Assembly (NCBI GenBank): GCA_030562195.1 | Contig: CM060200.1 | Location: 32,093,023 to 32,157,022 of the forward strand | Length of the DNA stretch: 64,000 bases | Source of the DNA: Nipponacmea schrenckii | Taxonomy: Eukaryota; Mollusca; Gastropoda; Lottiidae | Reading direction: 5' to 3' | Part shown: positions 58,321 through 64,000 of the stretch, one piece after another | Layout: every line of letters starts with the position of its first letter | How positions within the stretch are numbered: position 1 is the stretch's first letter | Translations under genes and position numbers: made by a program | Notes under the pieces: generated by a model | Told to the model about the DNA's origin: nothing | The model's database searches: none | What the model saw: the letters and a program-made list of their open reading frames with translations, nothing else

Positions 58321-60488
58321 TAAAGAAGCACAAGATATATGGATATACTATTTCTAACAATTTATTAACTCAACGTTTCACATGCTCATACAGGCAGCGT
58401 TATCAAGAGAAATGAATAAAAACTTAACAGGACTAACAATATATATAGATAAAAGAAAACAACACATGATTAGCACTCTAATTACGGAAGCCATAATTAA
58501 ACCAACAAGGATTAACATGGGTAGATCAAGAGGGGTTAAGGAAGCCATAAGATGAGAGGTAGTTAATTAATCAAATAGTCCATTCCAAACGTTAGGGATA
58601 TAGTATCCTACATCACGGTTAAGTTCTGGCTTGTGCTTTTTTATTTCGATGGCTTCTCTCAGTTTTCTGTTTTTCCATGAATTATGGTTGGTTGCAAGAA
58701 GTTCAACGCTATTCCATCTGATTCTGTGGCGCCTATCTTTTAAATAGTGTTCAGCTATAGCAGAATCTTCAGACTTGCGTTTATTACATGCCGTTCTGTG
58801 TTCTTCTATTCGTACTGATATAGGTCTAGATGTTTCCCCAATGTAAGATTTCTTGCAACTACAGTCAATTTTGTATACTACACATTTAGGGTCCGGGTTG
58901 GGTTCTTCCATTCTTCCTTCTGCATGAACCAAGGTTTTTAAGGACGTGGTGCCTGAGAATGCTACTGTAGCTCCTATTTGTTGGGTCAGTATCCTTTTTA
59001 TGTGGTAGCTGATGGTTCCTACATAAGGGATGCTGAAGAATACCGGAGATTTAGGTGGTTTAGGTTTTCTACAAGTGGGTGTTAGAGTGTTCTTCATAAC
59101 CTTGTTCACCAGTTTTGGGTTATATTTGTTGAAGTTGATGAAGGACTGTTTTAGGTGGTTGAGTTCATCTTCTAGCGATTCTTGATTGCATATGATGTTG
59201 GCACGGCGTGTAAGGGTTGAGATTATTCCTGTTTTGACTGTCATTGGGTGGTTGGATGAGTTGTGGACATATTGGTCTGTGTGGGTTGGTTTTCTGTACA
59301 CTGTTGTGGCAAGACTTTCATCCTTTCGTGATATTAGGACATCAAGGAACGCTAGTTGTTGGTTGGTATTTTCACTTTCAGTTGTGAATTGAATCCTAGG
59401 ATGGATGCTGTTCAGATGGAGACGTAGTTCTTCAGGATCTTTGGTACTATCTATTATGACAAATGTATCGTCCACCTTTCGTAGCCAGCATTGGGGTTGG
59501 TAAGGGGCTGTTGATAAGGCTAGTTCTTCAAAGTACGTCATATATATTTCAGTAAGGAGTGGGCTAATAGGTGATCCCATTGGTAGGCCATGTACTTGTT
59601 TGTAAATTTCGTTTTTCCAAGTGAAGTATGTTGTTGATATGCACAGTTTAACTAGTTCAACAATACTGTTGACACTAAGTTTGGTATTTAGATCTGGGAG
59701 GACAGCTGATACACGATTAGTGAGGATGTCTAATACAGAGTCAGTAGGCACATTGGTGAAGAGGTCAATTACATCATAACTAATTATTTTACCTGTGTAT
59801 TGGGCGGATTTTATGAGACTACAAAAGTGGGACGAATCTTTAACATAAGATTTAGCTGTTTTCCCAAGTGGGGCAAGTAGTTTGGTGAGGTATTGGGATA
59901 ATTTATAGTGCACACTGTTCCTGGAGCATACAAGGATTCTTACTTTAACTGGGTCTTTATGGATTTTGATCTGTGCTTTAGCGTAAGGTGGGGTGGGGTG
60001 AGTTATATGGAGCTGTTTATGTAGCGCTTCATCTATTTCTTTCTTCTCTTCTAGTTCTTTAAGTTTCCGCTTTAATTTTCCGTTAAGAGTGGTTGTGGGG
60101 TTAGTTTTGGATTTTTGGTATGTAGTTTGATCCGCAAGACTGGTTTCTACTAATTCATCTAAGTGGTTGGTATCTATCACTACTGTTGCCTTCCCTTTGT
60201 CAGCTGGTACAATAGTGATGGTTTGGTCTTGGTTGAGTTAATTAACTACCTCTCATCTTATGGCTTCCTTAACCCCTCTTGATCTACCCATGTTAATCCT
60301 TGTTGGTTTAATTATGGCTTCCGTAATTAGAGTGCTAATCATGTGTTGTTTTCTTTTATCTATATATATTGTTAGTCCTGTTAAGTTTTTATTCATTTCT
60401 CTTGATAACGCTGCCTGTATGAACATGTGAAACGTTGAGTTAATAAATTGTTAGAAATAGTATATCCATATATCTTGTGCTTCTTTAC
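58321..60488 (-). mobile_element. Penelope-like retroelement with 250-bp inverted terminal arms, inserted in the Polinton
   Basis: Arms 58,321-58,570 and 60,237-60,488 are near-perfect inverted copies (one T/C change at ctcatacagg versus ttcatacagg). Penelope-like elements often carry such pseudo-LTRs in direct or inverted order. The outermost ~34 bp of both arms (taaagaagcacaagatatat and on) also form the end of the adjacent Polinton frame GKEAQDIWIYYF, so the arms include target sequence. Confidence 0.85.
58567..60237 (-). CDS. Penelope-like reverse transcriptase with GIY-YIG endonuclease, 5'-truncated
   Basis: The frame is open from 60,237 to the stop at 58,567, about 556 codons without a break. 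The start is lost: the open frame begins at the inner edge of the inverted arm with TITIVPADKGKATVV, and no ATG is near. Reverse transcriptase motifs in order: AKAQIKIHKD, VRILVCSRNS, the palm Asp in ISYDVIDLFTNVP, GLPMGSPISPLLTEIYM and the catalytic RKVDDTFVI, then QLAFLDVLISR and TTVYRKPTHTDQY. The C-terminal GIY-YIG nuclease starts VVYKIDCSCKKSYIGETSRP with ISVRIEEHRTAC, and ends KKHKPELNRDVGYYIPNVW. Penelope elements insert by target-primed reverse transcription. All catalytic positions looked for are present, which suggests a fairly recent insertion, but without a start it is probably not autonomous. Confidence 0.93.
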   Translation of the reverse strand, partial: LNQDQTITIVPADKGKATVVIDTNHLDELVETSLADQTTYQKSKTNPTTTLNGKLKRKLKELEEKKEIDEALHKQLHITHPTPPYAKAQIKIHKDPVKVRILVCSRNSVHYKLSQYLTKLLAPLGKTAKSYVKDSSHFCSLIKSAQYTGKIISYDVIDLFTNVPTDSVLDILTNRVSAVLPDLNTKLSVNSIVELVKLCISTTYFTWKNEIYKQVHGLPMGSPISPLLTEIYMTYFEELALSTAPYQPQCWLRKVDDTFVIIDSTKDPEELRLHLNSIHPRIQFTTESENTNQQLAFLDVLISRKDESLATTVYRKPTHTDQYVHNSSNHPMTVKTGIISTLTRRANIICNQESLEDELNHLKQSFINFNKYNPKLVNKVMKNTLTPTCRKPKPPKSPVFFSIPYVGTISYHIKRILTQQIGATVAFSGTTSLKTLVHAEGRMEEPNPDPKCVVYKIDCSCKKSYIGETSRPISVRIEEHRTACNKRKSEDSAIAEHYLKDRRHRIRWNSVELLATNHNSWKNRKLREAIEIKKHKPELNRDVGYYIPNVWNGLFD

Positions 60489-61041
60489 CTATGCCTATTT
60501 CTATATGTCTTATAAACAGTTCTTTCATTCTGTTTGTTATTGCTCCTGTCTTTTTAGTATCAATTAGAAGTTTTAAGTATTCTATTAAGTCAGTGTAATT
60601 GGCAATGGCAATGTCCCCTCCGTTCATCAAATCTATTATTCCGTGTGTTAATTTATATATAAAGGGTTTTGTATCTATTTTAAATTGAGGGTAACGATGA
60701 TCGAACAATATTCTAAAACCATTGAATAATAACCCATAAACATCCACAACTGGTTTAATAGACTTTGGTTATGTTGGGTCAGGATTTGAAAAATAACGTT
60801 TTATATCATCAAGTGATTTTATAATAAATTCATTTTCTGGGACATTTTGTATAGCAGGAGGTGGAACATTTTGTATAGCAGGAATATTTTCTTGGTGTTT
60901 TAATAGAGGCTTAAATAAAGTTGATAAACCCTCCTCCATTCCCATTTGCGATAATCTTCTATCTTCAATTTTAGATTTTAATTTATCTTTAGTTTTAATG
61001 TATTCTTTATTTCTCTTTAATATTTTATTCCAATCAGTCAT
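60451..61041 (-). pseudogene. Polinton conserved unknown protein, interrupted by one stop and then by the Penelope arm
   Basis: Starts at the ATG 61,041, two bases after the ATPase stop codon: MTDWNKILKRNKEYIKTKDK, SQMGMEEGLSTLFKPLL and a short direct repeat IPAIQNVPPPAIQNVP. An in-frame TAA follows NPDPT at about 60,769, after which the same frame goes on as VYGLLFNGFRILFDHRYPQF and GIIDLMNGGDIAI to IGKEAQDIWIYYF at the arm. The order after the ATPase and the style match an unknown gene found at this place in invertebrate Polintons, from memory. Function unknown. Confidence 0.55.
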
Positions 61042-61043
61042 TT

Positions 61044-61790
61044 TTAATTGCAAATATTTGTCATAACTTTTTGTCCAGCTGGTTTTCTTGTATTTACAAA
61101 GATATATCCATGATCGTCAGGATTGCTCCATTGTCTTCTACAAAGTTTTTTAAATTCATCTTTCTCCATACCATGAATTATTGATTGAAGTATTTGAGAT
61201 GGATCTTTATCGTTTAATTCAAACAAAATAAAACAATTAGCGTTCTTTCTAATAAACATTGCGTCCATTCCATAAAATGATTGAGATTGGTATATACAAT
61301 GACAATTGTGATGTCTTCCTTTAGTAAAGAATTCTTGTTGAACTGTTTGGTTTGATTGTGCTACACAATCATCGAAAATGATCAGGTTTTTCCTTTTCTT
61401 GTCGATATTAGACAAATCTAAATCGTTCACGTTCTTGGTTAGTAAAACTTGAATATCAGTTGGTGTTAATGATGGGTTGTTTTTTTCTTTTATACAATAA
61501 CTTATAAATTCTTCAATAGTTTTATCATTTTGAAGATCTTCATTCTGTTCATAAATTCGAAATATTTGCTGTATATCATCTTTTTGTAAATATTCTAAGG
61601 CTTTCAGAAATTGATAATATAATTGATCTTGAGTTGATGTATAAATGTAAAGGGAATTAAAATCTAATAATTTGGGTGTTGTTAACATCTTAAATAAGAG
61701 GTGAGTTTTTCCTGATCCTGATTGACCAACAATACACATTAACATTGGATTTTGTGGAAACCTATCTGAATGTTTAAATTTTGTAGCCAT
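61044..61790 (-). CDS. Polinton DNA-packaging ATPase (FtsK-HerA / A32 type), intact
   Basis: Virion DNA-packaging ATPase, 248 residues from an ATG at 61,790. The Walker A motif is IVGQSGSGKTHLLFK at about residues 19-33, and the Walker B motif is KNLIIFDDCV at about 136-145. A glutamine-rich FTKGRHHNCHCIYQSQSFYG follows, as in the sensor region of this family. The start lies 5 bp after the stop of the Gly/Ala-rich protein and the end 2 bp before the next gene, so the genes are tightly packed. This is the best preserved gene of the element. Its remains show ancestry, not activity. Confidence 0.92.
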   Translation of the reverse strand: MATKFKHSDRFPQNPMLMCIVGQSGSGKTHLLFKMLTTPKLLDFNSLYIYTSTQDQLYYQFLKALEYLQKDDIQQIFRIYEQNEDLQNDKTIEEFISYCIKEKNNPSLTPTDIQVLLTKNVNDLDLSNIDKKRKNLIIFDDCVAQSNQTVQQEFFTKGRHHNCHCIYQSQSFYGMDAMFIRKNANCFILFELNDKDPSQILQSIIHGMEKDEFKKLCRRQWSNPDDHGYIFVNTRKPAGQKVMTNICN

Positions 61791-61794
61791 TTTT

Positions 61795-62325
61795 TTAATG
61801 AGGATTTAATACAATACCGTCTCCTTTGTATTTCGAAAGATACAAACCATCACCACTCAGTTTCATCCTATCGATTTGATCAATTAACTTAGACAAACCT
61901 TCTTTTACTGTTTTCTTGGTTGCGTGATTGTGCGTGATTGAATTGGTTAACACTTGCTAAGATATCCTTGATTCCCAAACCTTTTGCTAATTTTTCCATT
62001 TCTAAATTATGTCTACGTTTTTCTCTGGCTTCAGCTTCTTCGACTTTTTTCTTATTTACCGCCGAAGCTATACCACTAGCTCCACCGGCAACAGCACCTG
62101 CAGCTGCTAATCCTCCGAAAATTAATGGGAGAAGAAACAGAAACCCACCTTCTTTAGCTTGCTTGTCTATTTCATTATAATTAATATTGTCCAGTACTTT
62201 ATGATTTTTTAGTTTGTTAATAGTTGATTGTGAAATATGTATCTTTATACCATTATAACTAATTGTTTTCGGTTTCCTTTTTCGATTGATTCTAATATTT
62301 TAGCGACTAAAACTTCTGGTTTCAT
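61795..62325 (-). pseudogene. Polinton small Gly/Ala-rich hydrophobic protein (virion protein candidate), frameshifted
   Basis: From the ATG at 62,325 (MKPEVLVAKILESIEKGN) a one-base slip occurs near 62,275. The main frame has KIHISQSTINKLKNHKVLDN and a Gly/Ala-rich segment, LLPLIFGGLAAAGAVAGGA, followed by a charged helix (EEAEAREKRRHNLEMEKLAK). A tandem duplication of about 10-11 bp at 61,918-61,941 (two copies of gcgtgattgt) shifts the frame again before the last 40 codons, which end at TAA 61,795-61,797. A comparable small hydrophobic core or membrane-active protein lies between capsid and ATPase genes in relatives. The exact role is not known. Confidence 0.55.
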
Positions 62326-62342
62326 TTTTAAAGATAGAATTT

Positions 62343-63693
62343 TTATTCAATTCTATTCATCTTTCTATCCATTATATTTATGATATGACGAGATTCCTCT
62401 AACAAGAGACAATACCCTACCATATCTCCTGCTGTTTTTTCAATGTATACAGACAACTGTACGCCTGTTTTGAACAAATCTTCTTTATGAGCAGAGAGAT
62501 CAAAACAAAATATAGGATAATTTAAAATAAAATCGAAATAATTAAACTGTGGTACATTTCCAAATAATTCGCTCATAAGCTTATAGTTTCTATACAACTC
62601 ATTAAAGTCCTTGGTGTCGGGATTAATTTTTAAGGGTTGATTTGGATAATTTTCATTGTTTAATCTGACTTGAACCCTTTTTATTTTAGGATCTCCAAAG
62701 TTGTCACCAGTTACTTTAAAAAGGTTGTTGTTGTTCGTTTGTGAATCTGGAAGATTTTGAAACCAAGAATTAAATATCTCGCTGGTTTTGTGGTATTCGT
62801 CACTTGCCATGTGAAATTCTCCCCTGTGATTGTTATCGATCCAATCGTATTTCTTCTTAAAAATGCTATTTCAATATCTTTTTTCAAACTACTAAGAAGT
62901 CTTGTTTCTACTTCGATTGTTGGGGTTATTACTGGCACGTATAATTGGATATCGCTTATTTCTAATTTAGCATTTGAATTGTTTTCTCCAAAAAATATTC
63001 TATCGTTATTTATTAATCTTTGAAGATGGATTTTGAAGGGTAGACCAATATAAACTTTCCTGGGCTCAAGTAATCCAAACAACGGGTAGAGACTCCAGTT
63101 TATGTACGAACCCCAGCTATTTCTATCAATAGGTTTATTGTAAAATACAACCCTCTGTTTATAACCTTCATTATTTTGAAATTTTGTGATATTGATCAAA
63201 TTGTTAACACTAGTTCTAACTGCCGCCAAGTTGGCGTCTGCTTGTAAATTATCTTCTTGAGATTGTATTTCCCCATCTCCCGTGTCTGGCATCCAACCCG
63301 ATGCTGTTGTATAATTTTTGGATACAAAAGAGTTTTAAGCATTGTGTCAAACTCACCTGGGTGTTTGATTGTTTCAATTATATTTGAACCGGCTTCTAAA
63401 ACCATTTCGCTAAATAAAGAGGGGAAGAAATTGTTCTCCAAAGTTACCATCTGCTGGGGAAAACGATTTTGATTTGGAGATCCATCACTTATTTTGAAAT
63501 CACAGCGGAAGTAAGCATCGGAAAGAAGTAACCAATTGGACAACGAATTGATTTCAAATGTGACTCTACCTCCGTCATTAATCTGAGATTTGGACCCAAC
63601 AGTTGGAGATATAATGATGTAGTCTTCTTTTTTCTTATTGAATGTATATTCTATTGGTTAATAAAGTTGAAAGATCGGATCGAGTTTTGCCAT
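62343..63693 (-). pseudogene. Polinton major capsid protein (double jelly-roll type), frame broken
   Basis: Major virion shell protein. The gene starts at ATG 63,693 (AKLDPIFQLY), meets an in-frame TAA at 63,658-63,660 and goes on with RVTFEINSLSNWLLLSDAYF. Two frameshifts follow, near 63,290 and near 62,800. Later pieces include SWGSYINWSLYPLFGLLEPR, IQLYVPVITPTIEVETRLL, YLILGFKIFQ and, at the end, NYPIFCFDLSAHKEDLFKTG and YCLLLEESRHIINI. The total of about 450 codons and the motif order resemble the capsid gene often catalogued in invertebrates after the nematode gene F54H12.2. That link is from memory. Three breaks; not functional. Confidence 0.8.
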
Positions 63694-64000
63694 TTTCAAT
63701 AAGAGGATTTAGGCTTTATCTCAATACCTTAAAGGGGCACAGGCTTCATTTGTTTCGGACAATCATCCGACAGCCTCAAACACATGAAATCTTTTGTTTA
63801 GCTAATCAGACATAGTCTACAGAGCTTACCTTTGAAATTTGAGCCTTCAAATCCATGGGTATACATATTTATCCGTGTTTGAAAATCATAATGTCTTAAG
63901 ATATTATGAACGTCCCGCCATATTGGAAAATCAAAGAGTTATAAATAGACTACTGCGCAGGCCCACACTGATAAAACAAAAAGAAAGTACATGTAATAAC
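63694..64000. other. Sequence upstream of the capsid gene, no gene seen
   Basis: No open frame or terminal inverted repeat is recognised. The integrase and protease genes expected of a complete Polinton are not in the window. Confidence 0.45.

Noticed and set aside
61938..62180. 80-codon plus-strand frame with a signal-like N-terminus and Pro/Ala-rich tail
   Set aside because: It is the antisense of the Gly/Ala-rich segment of the Polinton protein on the minus strand.
1..64000. CRISPR arrays, bacterial operons, riboswitches
   Set aside because: The sequence is intron-bearing animal DNA. The tandem repeats seen have degenerate units and no constant-length unique spacers.

Overview
The window is animal genomic DNA, AT-rich, with spliced genes and dense transposable elements. 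A mollusc is the most likely source. This is an inference from the modular repeat that opens with a GCCCACATG-type head and a CCGT microsatellite and recurs at least seven times, together with Tc1, CR1-like, Penelope and Polinton elements. No species can be named from the sequence. One 500-base run of N (31,220-31,719) marks a scaffold gap.

Left part (1-16 kb): two recognisable cellular genes stand head to head. A DEK homologue is on the minus strand; five coding exons (1,451-5,468) were assembled by matching splice sites and phases, and the gene runs off the left edge. An RBR-type E3 ubiquitin ligase of the RNF144 family is on the plus strand; eight coding exons (9,548-13,692) give a complete 299-residue protein with a C-terminal membrane segment. 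The DEK first intron holds a rearranged tandem duplication and a Tc1 relic. An 800-bp TA-flanked MITE lies just upstream of the first RNF144 coding exon.

Middle-left (16.8-34.5 kb): a candidate plus-strand gene made of very short exons (36-69 nt), every one divisible by three and bounded by phase 1 introns. Its introns carry a CR1/L2-type LINE, a hAT relic and a deletion-derivative Tc1. A 3,239-bp tandem duplication copied one of the exons with parts of the LINE and Tc1. A second, spaced duplication copied the Tc1 element with its flanks (27,784-29,372 and 32,917-34,504). Between those copies lie a modular repeat array, the gap and a 300-bp tandem repeat.

Middle-right (34.5-52.5 kb): a very large inverted repeat. 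Arms of about 5.3 kb (34,750-40,194 and 43,117-48,302) surround a 2.9 kb repeat-filled spacer. Outer arm pieces match at 34,535-34,745 and 52,252-52,464. The right side carries exon-like blocks of an unrecognised minus-strand gene, three of which join in phase. The left arm is an inverted copy cut off inside one of those exons. A MULE-like transposon with a 9-bp target duplication sits at a splice acceptor of this gene, and a 970-bp hAT MITE with an 8-bp target duplication sits beside its first visible exon.

Right part (53-63.7 kb): a decayed Maverick/Polinton (adintovirus-like) element. On the minus strand it has a major capsid gene, a small Gly/Ala-rich protein, an intact packaging ATPase, a conserved unknown protein and a minor capsid gene. 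The protein-primed DNA polymerase B is split: its N-terminal part is on the minus strand and its C-terminal part on the plus strand, with 201-bp inverted Harbinger-derived arms at the breakpoints. A Penelope-like retroelement with an intact reverse transcriptase plus GIY-YIG reading frame is inserted in it, between 250-bp inverted arms. Most of the element genes carry stops or frameshifts, so it looks like a fossil.
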